From Actinomycetota bacterium (GTDB lineage: Bacteria > Actinomycetota > Acidimicrobiia > Acidimicrobiales > AC-14): a stretch of DNA of 64,000 nucleotides. Both the position numbers and the translations under genes were made by a program. The notes beneath the pieces were generated by a model. It saw only the letters and a program-made list of their open reading frames with translations, was not told the origin of the DNA and did no database searches. The stretch lies in contig JBFMCT010000008.1 in NCBI GenBank assembly GCA_040754375.1, forward strand, positions 1-64,000, written 5' to 3'. Below are positions 31,848-43,259 of the stretch, piece by piece. Numbering within the stretch: position 1 is the first letter of the stretch; the number at the start of each line of letters is the position of its first letter.

Positions 31848-32716
31848 GGCTCGCCACCTTCAACATCCTCCACGGCCGGTCTCTGGCCGACGGGGTGGTG
31901 TCCGTGGAGAGGCTGGCGGCCGCCTGCCGGTCGCTGGAGGTCGACGTGCTGTGCCTGCAGGAGGTTGACCGCGGCCAGGACCGTTCGGGCGGCGCCGACC
32001 AGACGGCCGAGGTGGCCGCCGCCTTGGGTTCCGCCTCCTGGCGCTTCGAGCCGGCCATAGTGGGCGTCCCCGGCGGGCTGTGGCGTCCGGCCGCCGACGA
32101 AGATACCGCTGGGACGGGGCCCGGCGGCGAAGAGACCGCTGGGACGGGGCCCGGCAGCGGGGCCGGCCCGGGGGCCGATGAACCGAGGCCGTCCGGTGAG
32201 GGCCAGCGCCGGTCGGGCACCGGCGGCGGGGCGGCGTACGGGGTCGCCATCGTGTCGCGGCTGCCGGTCGAGCGCTGGCACGTACTGCGCCTGGCGGCTG
32301 CTCCCGTCCGGTCGCCGGTGATGGTGCCCGGCGGCCGGGGGCGGTTCCTCCTGCTGCGCGACGAGCCTCGGGTAGTCCTGGCCGCCGAGGTCGATGCGAT
32401 GGTGGTCGCCACCACCCACCTGTCGTTCGTCCCGGGGTACAACCTGGTCCAGTTGCGCCGGGCGGTCCGGTGGCTGGAGGGCCTCGGGCCATCGGCCGTG
32501 TTGGCCGGCGACCTCAACGCCCCTGGCCCCCTGCCCCGCTGGACGTCGGGTTGGCGCTCCCTGGCCGAGGCCCGCACCTATCCGGCCGACCGGCCCCGCT
32601 TGCAGGTCGATCACGTCCTCGGCCGGGGCGACCTCCCGCCCGTCACCGCCGTCGAGGTCAGGCGCTTGGCCCTGTCGGACCATCGTGCCTTGGTGGTCGC
32701 GTTGGTGCCCTCATGA
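31844..32716 (+). CDS. Endonuclease/exonuclease/phosphatase family protein
   Basis: 290 aa from TTG 31844 (TTGA overlap with the preceding stop): RLATFNILHGRSLADG. EEP-fold motifs: VDVLCLQEVDRG (metal Glu), VVATTHLSFVPGYN, VLAGDLNAPG (Asp-x-Asn) and the final LALSDHRALVV (catalytic Asp-His). Between residues about 85 and 130 there is a low-complexity insert with a duplicated TAGTGPG unit. It could act on DNA, phosphoinositides or sphingomyelin-like substrates. Confidence 0.82.
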   Translation: MRLATFNILHGRSLADGVVSVERLAAACRSLEVDVLCLQEVDRGQDRSGGADQTAEVAAALGSASWRFEPAIVGVPGGLWRPAADEDTAGTGPGGEETAGTGPGSGAGPGADEPRPSGEGQRRSGTGGGAAYGVAIVSRLPVERWHVLRLAAAPVRSPVMVPGGRGRFLLLRDEPRVVLAAEVDAMVVATTHLSFVPGYNLVQLRRAVRWLEGLGPSAVLAGDLNAPGPLPRWTSGWRSLAEARTYPADRPRLQVDHVLGRGDLPPVTAVEVRRLALSDHRALVVALVPS

Positions 32717-32722
32717 GGAAGA

Positions 32723-32817
32723 GGTTCGCCTCGTTCCTCGCCTGACCACAAGGGGTGTTCGACCGCAGGCGAGTTGGCCAGGGCCAACCGAAGGTAGGGC
32801 GAGAAACGAGGCAAGCC
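32723..32817. repeat. 95-bp imperfect palindrome with a nested inverted repeat
   Basis: The outer arms, about 21 bp (32723-32743 and 32796-32817, core CTCGTTCCTCGCC / GGCGAGAAACGAG), pair with few mismatches. Inside is TTGGCC-AG-GGCCAA (32774-32787). It lies directly after the stop of the EEP gene and could be a terminator or a REP/MITE-like element. Confidence 0.6.
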
Positions 32818-32833
32818 TTGACCGTGGAGGCAC

Positions 32834-32839
32834 TAGGTT
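32834..32839 (+). promoter_or_regulatory. TAGGTT -10 element, leaderless thioesterase
   Basis: TAGGTT ends 7 bases before ATG 32847. Confidence 0.45.
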
Positions 32840-32846
32840 CGCGCCG

Positions 32847-33344
32847 ATGACGCGGACGCGGCTCGACCCCGGGGCCTACGGTTTCCCGACGCGATGCTTC
32901 GTGTGTGAGCCCGCCAACCCTGCGGGGCTGCAGGTCGCCTACAGCTACGACGATTCGTCCGGACTGGTGGAGGCCGAGTTCACGCTGGGCCCGCAGTACT
33001 CGGGGGCGCCCAACTACGTCCACGGCGGGGTGGTGATGGCCCTGCTGGACGAGGCCATGGCCTGGACGGCCATCGCGGCGGCCGGCAGGTTCGCGGTCGT
33101 GCGGGAGAACACCACCAACTTCGAACACGGCGTGATGGTCGGCCGGCCCCACCGGATCGAGGCTCGGCTGGAGCGGACGGGCTCCATCCGCATGGAGGCT
33201 TCTGCCGTCCTGTTGAACGGAGACGGCAAGCGGTGTGCCCGGGCAAGGTCGCGGCTCGTCGTGCTGTCCCGGGAGGCGGCCAAGTCGGCGATCGGAGAGG
33301 TCGACGGCGAAGCCCTGAGGTTCCTGCGCGAGGAGAGTTCGTGA
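32847..33344 (+). CDS. PaaI-like hotdog thioesterase
   Basis: 165 aa. Hotdog-fold pattern PQYSGAPNYVHGGVVMALLD with the HGG-x8-D active-site helix (HGGVVMALLDEAM), followed by GRPHRIEARLERTGSI. Acts on acyl-CoA or acyl-ACP thioesters. N-terminal CFVCEP is typical of the actinobacterial subgroup. Its stop overlaps the rhodanese start (GTGA). Confidence 0.85.
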   Translation: MTRTRLDPGAYGFPTRCFVCEPANPAGLQVAYSYDDSSGLVEAEFTLGPQYSGAPNYVHGGVVMALLDEAMAWTAIAAAGRFAVVRENTTNFEHGVMVGRPHRIEARLERTGSIRMEASAVLLNGDGKRCARARSRLVVLSREAAKSAIGEVDGEALRFLREESS

Positions 33345-33688
33345 GCTACGGCATGGGCACCCCACCCGGTGTACCGGAGGTGACCCCCGAGCAGTTGGAG
33401 GCAGCATTGGTCGGCGGGGCCCCGGTGGTCGACGTGCGAGAACACGACGAGTACGAGGGTGGGCACCTCTCCGGTGCCACCCTGGTCCCGATGGGCGAGG
33501 TCGTGGCCCGGGTGGCCGAACTTCCCCGTACGGGCCCGGTCTACATCGTGTGCGCCACCGGGGCCCGCAGCGGCCGGGCGGCCCAGTGGTACCGGGCCCA
33601 GGGCATCGACGCCCGTAACCTGGCCGGGGGAATGAAGGCGTGGGTCGCCGGCGGCCGGCCGGTCGTGTTCGGGCCCCTGCCCGGCTGA
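33341..33688 (+). CDS. Single-domain rhodanese
   Basis: 115 aa from GTG 33341; ATG 33353 is possible. VVDVREHDEYEGGHLSGA is the CH2A-like first motif; the active-site loop is VCATGARSGRAAQWY with the catalytic Cys. Transfers sulfane sulfur, thiosulfate to cyanide in vitro. It is coupled to the thioesterase gene. Confidence 0.88.
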   Translation: MSYGMGTPPGVPEVTPEQLEAALVGGAPVVDVREHDEYEGGHLSGATLVPMGEVVARVAELPRTGPVYIVCATGARSGRAAQWYRAQGIDARNLAGGMKAWVAGGRPVVFGPLPG

Positions 33689-33754
33689 GGGCCCGCCGTG
33701 GGAGGCACCGCCCTCGTCAGGACACCCGCCCGCCGCCCCTCGCCTTCGCGGGCG

Positions 33755-35308
33755 CTAAGCGGGGCGGAGCAGGACTGCCGCCGCCGGCCCGAGCTGGCCG
33801 TCGTAAGGCCGGTCCTCCCCGCCGGGGCCGCCCTCGGTCGAGACCTCCACCAGCCAGTCGCCCGGCACTGCCGCCTCGGTCGGGGCCGCCTCGAAGTTCA
33901 CGAGGACCACCCGGCGGTCGGGGCCGGCCAGCCGTTCGTAGGCCAGCACACCGGGCGCCGAAGCCAGCACGGCCAGCGATCCCCGGCGCAGGGCGGGGCT
34001 GGCCCGCCGGGCCGCTAGGAGGCGGCGGTAGAGGTGGAGCACCGATGACCGGTCGGCCCGCTGGGACTCGACGTTGCGGGTGGCGGCGTCGGGCGGCCAC
34101 GGCAACCAGGCGCCGCCGGGGCCGGCTCCGGGCCAACCGTGGGACTCGGTGGCGTCCCAAGGCAGCGGGGCGCGGCAGCCGTCGCGCCCACCGGGGTCCA
34201 CGGTCCGGTGGGACGGCACGACCGCGTCCTCCAAGCCCAGTTCCTCGCCGGCGTAGAGGAAGGGAGTCCCCCGCAGGGTGAGCAGCAAGACGGCCGCGGC
34301 CCGGGCCTGGGCCTCCCCGCGGTAGCGGGTGGCGTGGCGGGGGTTGTCGTGGTTGGACAGGGCCCACGTGGGCCAGCCCCCGATGGGGCCCAACTCGGCC
34401 GCCACGCGATCGATGGCCGCTCGCCAGGCGTCGGCCGTCCACGGTGCGTACAGCGATGTGAAGTCGAAGGCCAGGTGCAGCTCGTCGCCGTCGCCCAGGT
34501 AGCGGGCCACCTGCTCGGTGGACAGCAGGTAGACCTCGCCCACGAGCACCGGCTCCTGGGGATAGGCGTCGACCAGGCGCCGGATGAAGCGCAGGATGGG
34601 GTGGGCGTTGGGGTGGTCGTTGGTCGTCGAACGGGGCAGGACCGACCCGGGTGGGTCGTCGGCCAACTCGTCGTCCTTGCCCAGGCCTTGGACGACGTCG
34701 ATGCGGAACCCGTCCGCTCCCCGGTCGAGCCAGAAGCGCAGGACGCCCTCCATGGCCTCGGCCACCTCGGGGTTGCGCCAGTTGAGGTCGGGCTGCTCGG
34801 GCAGGAACAGGTGGAGGTACCACTGGGCCGTCCGGTCGTCCCATGTCCAGGCGTGGCCCCCGAAGGCCGCCCGCCAGTTGTTGGGCCGTCCCCCCGGCCC
34901 GTCGCCACCGTCGCGCCACACGTACCACCCACGCTTCGGGCTGTCGCGCGACGACCGGCTCTCGACGAACCACGGGTGGCGGTCGGACGTGTGGTTGGGC
35001 ACCCAGTCCACGATCACCCGGATCCCCCGGGAGTGGGCGTCGGCCACCAGGCGGTCGAAGTCCTCCAGGGTGCCGAAGAGCGGGTCGACGTCGCAGTAGT
35101 CGGCCACGTCGTAGCCGAAGTCGGCCATGGGGGAGGGGTAGAACGGGCAGACCCATATGGCGTCGACGCCCAGCCACTGCAGGTGGTCGAGGCGCTGGCG
35201 CAGGCCTTCGAGGTCGCCCACCCCGTCGCCCCCCGAGTCGGCGAACGACCGGGGATAGACCTGGTAGAAGACCGCCTCCTGCCACCACCGGGGCCCCGTG
35301 CCGTCCAT
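33755..35308 (-). CDS. GH13 family alpha-glucosidase/oligo-glucosidase
   Basis: 517 aa. (beta/alpha)8 barrel start WWQEAVFYQVYPRSFADSGG. The four GH13 regions are DWVPNHTSD, GFRIDVVQG (nucleophile Asp), VLVGEVYLL (acid/base Glu) and LSNHDNPRHA (stabilising Asp). The C-terminal beta domain follows. No signal peptide, so cytoplasmic. Probable alpha-1,4 or 1,6-glucosidase on maltodextrins; trehalose-related activity cannot be excluded. A TAGCAT hexamer lies 9 bases before the ATG on the minus strand. Confidence 0.88.
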   Translation of the reverse strand: MDGTGPRWWQEAVFYQVYPRSFADSGGDGVGDLEGLRQRLDHLQWLGVDAIWVCPFYPSPMADFGYDVADYCDVDPLFGTLEDFDRLVADAHSRGIRVIVDWVPNHTSDRHPWFVESRSSRDSPKRGWYVWRDGGDGPGGRPNNWRAAFGGHAWTWDDRTAQWYLHLFLPEQPDLNWRNPEVAEAMEGVLRFWLDRGADGFRIDVVQGLGKDDELADDPPGSVLPRSTTNDHPNAHPILRFIRRLVDAYPQEPVLVGEVYLLSTEQVARYLGDGDELHLAFDFTSLYAPWTADAWRAAIDRVAAELGPIGGWPTWALSNHDNPRHATRYRGEAQARAAAVLLLTLRGTPFLYAGEELGLEDAVVPSHRTVDPGGRDGCRAPLPWDATESHGWPGAGPGGAWLPWPPDAATRNVESQRADRSSVLHLYRRLLAARRASPALRRGSLAVLASAPGVLAYERLAGPDRRVVLVNFEAAPTEAAVPGDWLVEVSTEGGPGGEDRPYDGQLGPAAAVLLRPA

Positions 35309-35350
35309 TGGTGCCCGATGCTACGGGTGGCGCGTTACGCTCGGCGCCCG

Positions 35351-35545
35351 ATGCCTGGACAGCGCCCATATTACGAGTTCGAGCACGACGGCGAGAAGAA
35401 GACGATCGAGGCCGACACCTGGAGCATGACCGGCGACGAGGTCGTGTTCTCCAAGTGGGTCATCGACGGCCCCAAGCGCCGTGAGGAGGAGATCGCCCGG
35501 TTCGCGGGCGTCGACTACCGGTCGATCAACCGGGTCATCCCGTAG
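35351..35545 (+). CDS. Small conserved-looking 64-aa protein
   Basis: MPGQRPYYEFEHDGEKKTIE ... with a compact beta-rich, charged sequence ending YRSINRVIP. No family recognised. TACGCT lies 9 bases upstream. It overlaps the end of the convergent next gene by 11 bp. Confidence 0.6.
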   Translation: MPGQRPYYEFEHDGEKKTIEADTWSMTGDEVVFSKWVIDGPKRREEEIARFAGVDYRSINRVIP

Positions 35546-35765
35546 ACCCCTTCGGCCGGAGGTCGACCCGCAGCACGAGGACCCCGTCCTCCAGCGCGCC
35601 GGTGGCGTCGCCCATCATGGCGAAGTCCATGTAGTCGAGCTGCATCTGCTCGAGGATGCGGCGCCGGTCGGCTCCCTCTACGGGCGGCATGCCCCGGGTC
35701 TTGACCGCCCGGGCCCGGTCCCGGAAGCGCTCGATCATGGCGTTCACGTCGAAGTCCTCGGCCAT
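35535..35765 (-). CDS. Small 76-aa helical protein
   Basis: MAEDFDVNAMIERFRDRARA ... ILEQMQLDYMDFAMMGDATG, ending in a short beta stretch VLVLRVDLRPKG. ATG 35765 is chosen because TAGCGT lies 7 bases upstream on this strand. No family recognised. Confidence 0.6.
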   Translation of the reverse strand: MAEDFDVNAMIERFRDRARAVKTRGMPPVEGADRRRILEQMQLDYMDFAMMGDATGALEDGVLVLRVDLRPKGSTG

Positions 35766-35981
35766 GGCCGCCACGCTACCCGCCGGCCCGCGGTGCCCGC
35801 GAAGTGCCTCGGTCCCACGCGGGTGCCCACTTCCGGCGCAAGCGCAAGTCGGCGAGGCCGCTGGGCGTGGGGACGGCACCGTGGTGTTGGCGGAGGCCTC
35901 AGCGGCCTGGCGCCGGGCCTGGCCCCCTCCCGGGGTACACTGGCGCCCGTCGTCGCAGGAGCTCGAGTCGGGAGCACGGAC

Positions 35982-36215
35982 GTGAAAAAGGGTCGCCATC
36001 GTCGCTTCGAGGAAGCGCGTGCCCTGAAGCGCAGCAATGAGGTCGCCGTCGAGCGGTGCCCGGAGTGTGGCGCCCACCCTGACGACGACCACGCCTCGTG
36101 GTGCCTGTTCGAAGAAGAGGACGACTTCGACGGCCTGCCCGGCGACCTCGGCTCCCCCTCCACGGGCACCGACGGCCCCACCGGCACCGACGGTCCCGGC
36201 GACCGCACCGACTAG
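35982..36215 (+). CDS. Small protein with a Cys/His knuckle
   Basis: 77 aa from GTG 35982. Basic N-terminus VKKGRHRRFEEARALK, then ERCPECGAHPDDDHASWCLF, a likely single zinc knuckle (CPEC ... H ... C). Acidic Gly/Thr tail with a GTDGP repeat. No function known. Confidence 0.6.
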   Translation: MKKGRHRRFEEARALKRSNEVAVERCPECGAHPDDDHASWCLFEEEDDFDGLPGDLGSPSTGTDGPTGTDGPGDRTD

Positions 36216-36949
36216 CCGGCCCCTGTCCTGACGGCCGGGTGGGGGAGGAACTCGCCTCCTCCGGCGCGAAAGTCCAGGTAGGCGGCAATGCGGGTGTACA
36301 CGGCCTCGCCCACCAGGGCGGCCAGCTCGGCGGCCATGGCCCGGTAGACGGGCTCCCCGCCGCCGAACGCCTCGGGGGCCTCGGTGCACCACCAGTGGAA
36401 CTCGGCCCCGCCCGCCCCCCACTGGGCACGGCCCCACTCCGAGATCGTGGAGGTGACCCGGCCGGCTCCCTCCTCGCGGTCCTCCCGCCGCAGAGGTAGC
36501 TGCCAGCACACGTCGGGCTTGAGGTCCATGGGCGACAGACCCCGGTCCAAGGCGGCCCTGTGCAGGGCGCAGCCCGGGCCCCCGGGGAAGTCGGGCCCGT
36601 TCAGGAAGATGCAGGCCCCGCCCACCATGCGGGTGACGGTCTCGCCGCCGCGGTCGACCTTGGTGACCCCCCGGCGGCGGCCCTGGGCCCGGTGCTGCCA
36701 GTCGGCCGCCTCCAAGGCGGCGGCCGCGGCCTCGACCCGGGCCACGTCCTCGGGCCCGGTGAAGTGTGCGCCGTACGAGCAGCAGCCCTGGACCAGTTCG
36801 GGGGCCGGTCCGGTCAGCACCCCCTGGCAGCCCCGCCCGAAGATGCACGTCCACCGGCTGAGCAGGAACGTGACGTCGAACACCCACGTCCGGTGCTCGT
36901 GGTCGTCCTCGAACGAGGCCCACTCCCGCTCGGGAGGGGCGGCGGTCAC
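36212..36949 (-). CDS. Cysteine-rich protein of unknown function, coupled to the M20 peptidase
   Basis: 245 aa; GTG 36949 overlaps the peptidase stop (GTGA). It contains about ten Cys in pairs: RWTCIFGRGCQGV, VQGCCSYGAHF, GGACIFLNG ... GPGCALH, PDVCWQLPL. The pattern suggests a metal site; DUF3109-like metal-chelating proteins are similar in spirit, but I cannot assign it. Conserved HHEH-type and Trp residues lie near both ends. Confidence 0.65.
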   Translation of the reverse strand: MTAAPPEREWASFEDDHEHRTWVFDVTFLLSRWTCIFGRGCQGVLTGPAPELVQGCCSYGAHFTGPEDVARVEAAAAALEAADWQHRAQGRRRGVTKVDRGGETVTRMVGGACIFLNGPDFPGGPGCALHRAALDRGLSPMDLKPDVCWQLPLRREDREEGAGRVTSTISEWGRAQWGAGGAEFHWWCTEAPEAFGGGEPVYRAMAAELAALVGEAVYTRIAAYLDFRAGGGEFLPHPAVRTGAG

Positions 36950-38358
36950 TGGGTCTCCCCGGGGGCGAGGGCGGCCGCCAGTTCGCCCCACAGCTCCCCG
37001 GCGGCCAGCAGGCCCTTCCAGAACTGGTCCATGACCAGGCGCTCGTTGGGGGCATGGAAGCGGTCGCCGGGCAGGGCCACCCCGAGGTAGAGGACGGGGG
37101 CGCCGAGCACCCGGCCCAGGGCCTCCTCGGGACCGCTGCCCCCGATGCGGGTGAACAGCGGGTCGCGGCCCCACACCCGGGCGATGGCCCGGCACAGGGC
37201 GGCCATGGCCGGGTGGTCGACGGGGGTAAGTGCGGGGGCCACGCCGCCCTGGGGCGCCACCTCGACCTCGACGCCCTCGGGCACGGCCGCCGCCAGCCAG
37301 GCCCCGAACAGCTCGGCCACCCGCTCGGGCCTCTGGTCGGGCACCAGGCGGAACGTCACCTTGAACCCGGCCCGGGCGGGCACCACCGTCTTGATGCCCT
37401 CGCCCTGGTAGCCGGCCGAGATGCCGACCACGTCGCAGGTCGGGCGCGTCCAGATGCGCTCCAGCAGCGAACGGCCGGCCTCGCCCTCCAGCCGGGCCAC
37501 ACCGGCCATGGCCCGCCACGCCTCCTCGTCTACCGGGATGGCGGCCAGCGAGGCCTCCTCGGCGGCCGTCAGGGGGCGTACGTCGTCGTAGAAGCCGGGC
37601 ACGGCCACCCGCCGGTCGCCGTCGTGGAGGGCGGCCACTAGGCGGGCCACGACGTGGGCCGGGTTGGGCACGGCCCCGCCGAACAGGCCCGAGTGCAGGT
37701 CGGAGGGGGCGGTGCGCACGGCCACGTCGAAGGCCACCAGGCCCCGCATGCCCACGCACGTGGTGGGCACGTCGGGCGCCCACATGTCGGTGTCCGAGAC
37801 GACCACCACGTCGCACGCCAGCCCGTCCCGATGGGTACGGAGCAGCTCCCCGAAGTGGGGGCTGCCCACCTCCTCCTCGCCTTCGATCAGGAACTTCATG
37901 TTCACCGGCAGGCGCCCGGCCGTGGCCAGCAGGCCCCGCACGGCCTCCACCTGGTAGAGGACCTGGCCCTTGTCGTCGACCGCGCCCCGCGCCCGGACCT
38001 CGCCGTCCACGGGCCCGCCCACGACGGTGGGCTCGAACGGCGGCGAGGTCCACTCGTCGAGGGGGTCGACGGGTTGCACGTCGTGGTGGCCGTAGACCAG
38101 GGCCGTGGGCGCGCCGGGGCCGGCGTGGAGGTGATCGCCGTACACCGACGGCGCCCCAGCCGTCTCGATCAGCTCGACGTTCTCCAGCCCGGCACCCTCG
38201 AGCAGGCCGGCCGTCCACTCGGCCGACCGCCGGACGTCGGGGGCGTGAGCCGGCTGGGCCGAGATCGAAGGGATGCGCAGCCACTCCAGCAGGGTCGAGA
38301 CGATCCGGCCGCGCTCGGCCTCGACGTAGCCGGCCAGGGCGGGCGGTGGGGCGGCCAT
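36946..38358 (-). CDS. M20 family metallopeptidase (dipeptidase/CNDP-like)
   Basis: 470 aa from ATG 38358 (TAGCCT 7 bases upstream). Zinc-site motifs: VYGHHDVQPV (His-x-Asp), VDDKGQ, FLIEGEEEVGSP (catalytic Glu-Glu), DTDMW, and the C-terminal RFHAPNERL with the last His. The dimerisation domain is in the middle (LVAFDVAVRTAPSDLHSG). Cytoplasmic; hydrolyses dipeptides or acyl-amino acids. Downstream partner is a Cys-rich protein in a GTGA overlap. Confidence 0.9.
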   Translation of the reverse strand: MAAPPPALAGYVEAERGRIVSTLLEWLRIPSISAQPAHAPDVRRSAEWTAGLLEGAGLENVELIETAGAPSVYGDHLHAGPGAPTALVYGHHDVQPVDPLDEWTSPPFEPTVVGGPVDGEVRARGAVDDKGQVLYQVEAVRGLLATAGRLPVNMKFLIEGEEEVGSPHFGELLRTHRDGLACDVVVVSDTDMWAPDVPTTCVGMRGLVAFDVAVRTAPSDLHSGLFGGAVPNPAHVVARLVAALHDGDRRVAVPGFYDDVRPLTAAEEASLAAIPVDEEAWRAMAGVARLEGEAGRSLLERIWTRPTCDVVGISAGYQGEGIKTVVPARAGFKVTFRLVPDQRPERVAELFGAWLAAAVPEGVEVEVAPQGGVAPALTPVDHPAMAALCRAIARVWGRDPLFTRIGGSGPEEALGRVLGAPVLYLGVALPGDRFHAPNERLVMDQFWKGLLAAGELWGELAAALAPGETQ

Positions 38359-38424
38359 CGCCGGCAGGCTACCCACCCCCACCACTACGGTGCCTCCGGG
38401 CGACAACCGACGGGGAGGTGCCCG

Positions 38425-38634
38425 ATCGACGACGAGACGACGCGCCAGCTGGAGGCCATCGCCGAACGTCTGGCCGACCTCGCACTCGACCGGCTGCGGG
38501 AGGCGACGGCCGCCGGTCCCGACGAGCGCGACCGGCTGGTGGCCGAGGAGAAGCGGCTGACCAGGGCCCGGCGGGCCGTCGAGAAGGCGGCCGCCCTGCT
38601 GAAGGGCCCGGAGGCAGCTACCTTCGACCCGTGA
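38425..38634 (+). CDS. Small coiled-coil protein, start codon unclear (possible ATC start)
   Basis: The frame encodes DDETTRQLEAIAERLADLAL ... KRLTRARRAVEKAAALL, a clean helical protein of about 69 aa ending 4 bp into the next gene (GTGA). No ATG, GTG or TTG exists at a sensible place. GGGGAGG (38412-38418) lies 6 bases before ATC 38425, an ideal ribosome-site spacing for a non-canonical ATC start. CTG further in is the alternative. Confidence 0.5.
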   Translation: MDDETTRQLEAIAERLADLALDRLREATAAGPDERDRLVAEEKRLTRARRAVEKAAALLKGPEAATFDP

Positions 38635-39461
38635 GCGACCTCGGCACCCGCGCCCCCGACTGGTACCCCGACCCCTTCGGCCGCCATGAGCTGCGCTACT
38701 GGGACGGCAGCCAGTGGACCGAGCACGTGGCCACCAGGGGCCGCCAAGCCCAAGACCCCCCGACCGGCCAGCCCCACGTGCCCACCGTCAACCGGGAGAA
38801 GGGCAAGATCATCCGCGACGTCGAGAAGGCGGTTGCCGCCGGAGAGGCCCGGCCCGGGGGCGGCACGTTGTTCACCGAGCCCGTGCTGGTCGTCAACCAG
38901 AAGGCCAAGCTCATCGAGGTCAACAACGAGTACGCCATCTACGACCGCGAGGGCCGCCAGATCGGGGCCGTACGCCAGGTGGGCCAGAGCACGCTCAAGA
39001 AGGTCATGAGGGTGGTCACTTCCTTCGACCAGTTCATGACCCACAAGCTCCAGGTGGTCGACGCCACCGGCACCCCGGTCCTTGTCCTGACCAGGCCGGC
39101 CAAGCTGGTCAAGTCGCGCGTCGTGGTGGAGGACGGTGCCGGTCGGCCGGTGGGCGAGATCGTCCAGGAGAACATGATCGGCAAGATCCACTTCGGCCTC
39201 ATGGCCGGCGGCCACCGGCTGGGGTCGATCAACGGGGAGAACTGGCGGGCGTGGAACTTCAACATCGCCGACGCCAACGGCACCGAGGTGGCCCGTATCA
39301 CCAAGACGTGGGAGGGCCTGGCCAAGACCATGTTCACGACCGCCGACAACTACGTCGTGCAGGTCCACCGGGCACTCGACGAACCGCTGCGCAGCCTGGT
39401 GCTGGCCGCCGCCCTGGCGGTGGACACCGCCCTCAAGCAGGACAGCCGGGGCTTCGGCTGA
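38631..39461 (+). CDS. DUF2510-LURP/scramblase domain protein
   Basis: 276 aa from GTG 38631. N-terminal DUF2510 motif PDWYPDPFGRHELRYWDGSQ. Then a tubby-like scramblase/LURP-one fold: LFTEPVLVVNQKAKLIEVNN, EYAIYDREGRQIGAVRQVG, and FNIADANGTEVARITKTWEG. The family is membrane-associated and of unsettled function in bacteria. It overlaps the convergent vsr gene by 29 bp. Confidence 0.82.
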   Translation: MSDLGTRAPDWYPDPFGRHELRYWDGSQWTEHVATRGRQAQDPPTGQPHVPTVNREKGKIIRDVEKAVAAGEARPGGGTLFTEPVLVVNQKAKLIEVNNEYAIYDREGRQIGAVRQVGQSTLKKVMRVVTSFDQFMTHKLQVVDATGTPVLVLTRPAKLVKSRVVVEDGAGRPVGEIVQENMIGKIHFGLMAGGHRLGSINGENWRAWNFNIADANGTEVARITKTWEGLAKTMFTTADNYVVQVHRALDEPLRSLVLAAALAVDTALKQDSRGFG

Positions 39462-39903
39462 CCCGGGCCCCGCCGGCGGCGGCAGTCACCGCCTCCCGCA
39501 CCCGGGCGGCGGCCGCTTCTGGCCTCTCGTGCTCCCACACCCGCACGACGGTCCAGCCTGCGGCCGCCAGCCGGGCGTCGGTGTCGGCGTCACGCCGGCG
39601 GTTGCGCTCGATCTTCTCGGGCCAGTACCACCCGTTGACCCGGTGCTGGCGCCGCCCGTGCTCGGGGCAGCCGTGCCAGAAGCAGCCGTCGACGAACACC
39701 GCCACCCGGGCCCGGGTGAACACCACGTCGGCTTGGCGGCGAAGCCCAGCCAGCGGCGCCACGTGCACCCGGTAGCGCAGGCCCGAGGCGTGCAGTGCCC
39801 GGCGCACGGCCAGTTCGGGCCCGGTGTCCTGGCGGCGCTGAGCCGACATCCGGCTCCGGAGGGCCTCCGACGAGGCGAACGGCTCCCTCCACCTCTCGGC
39901 CAC
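39433..39903 (-). CDS. vsr: Very short patch repair endonuclease
   Basis: 156 aa from GTG 39903. SAQRRQDTGPELAVRRALHA at the N-terminus, then RRQADVVFTRARVAVFVDG with the catalytic Asp, and CFWHGCPEHGRRQHRVN with zinc ligands. WVVRVWEHE-like end (TVVRVWEHERP). Nicks 5' of the T in T:G mismatches made by deamination of 5-methylcytosine. It lies directly downstream of the Dcm-type methylase, as in E. coli. Confidence 0.88.
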   Translation of the reverse strand: MAERWREPFASSEALRSRMSAQRRQDTGPELAVRRALHASGLRYRVHVAPLAGLRRQADVVFTRARVAVFVDGCFWHGCPEHGRRQHRVNGWYWPEKIERNRRRDADTDARLAAAGWTVVRVWEHERPEAAAARVREAVTAAAGGARVSRSPGCPA

Positions 39904-39920
39904 CGCCCCCGTCCCGGCCG

Positions 39921-43138
<3,218 letters not shown>

Positions 43139-43245
43139 GGCACTACCGGCGGGTGGCCGGTCCTCCCCCCGGGACATAGTCGGCATGGATGGTGGCCACG
43201 CGGCGATTCTCGGCCTCCTCCGGGGCCATGTCAACGGCCGCCCGC

Positions 43246-43251
43246 TACGGT
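43246..43251 (+). promoter_or_regulatory. TACGGT -10 element, leaderless ald
   Basis: TACGGT ends 8 bases before ATG 43260. Confidence 0.45.
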
Positions 43252-43259
43252 GACGGGCC

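Noticed and set aside
33717-35369. Alternative long frames over the GH13 glucosidase and over the M20 peptidase (36212-38284)
   Set aside because: Only one frame in each region contains catalytic motifs; the others are shadows.
35535-37055. A 506-aa fusion ending in the 76-aa protein
   Set aside because: The upstream part is antisense shadow; the promoter-like TAGCGT and ATG 35765 mark the true start.
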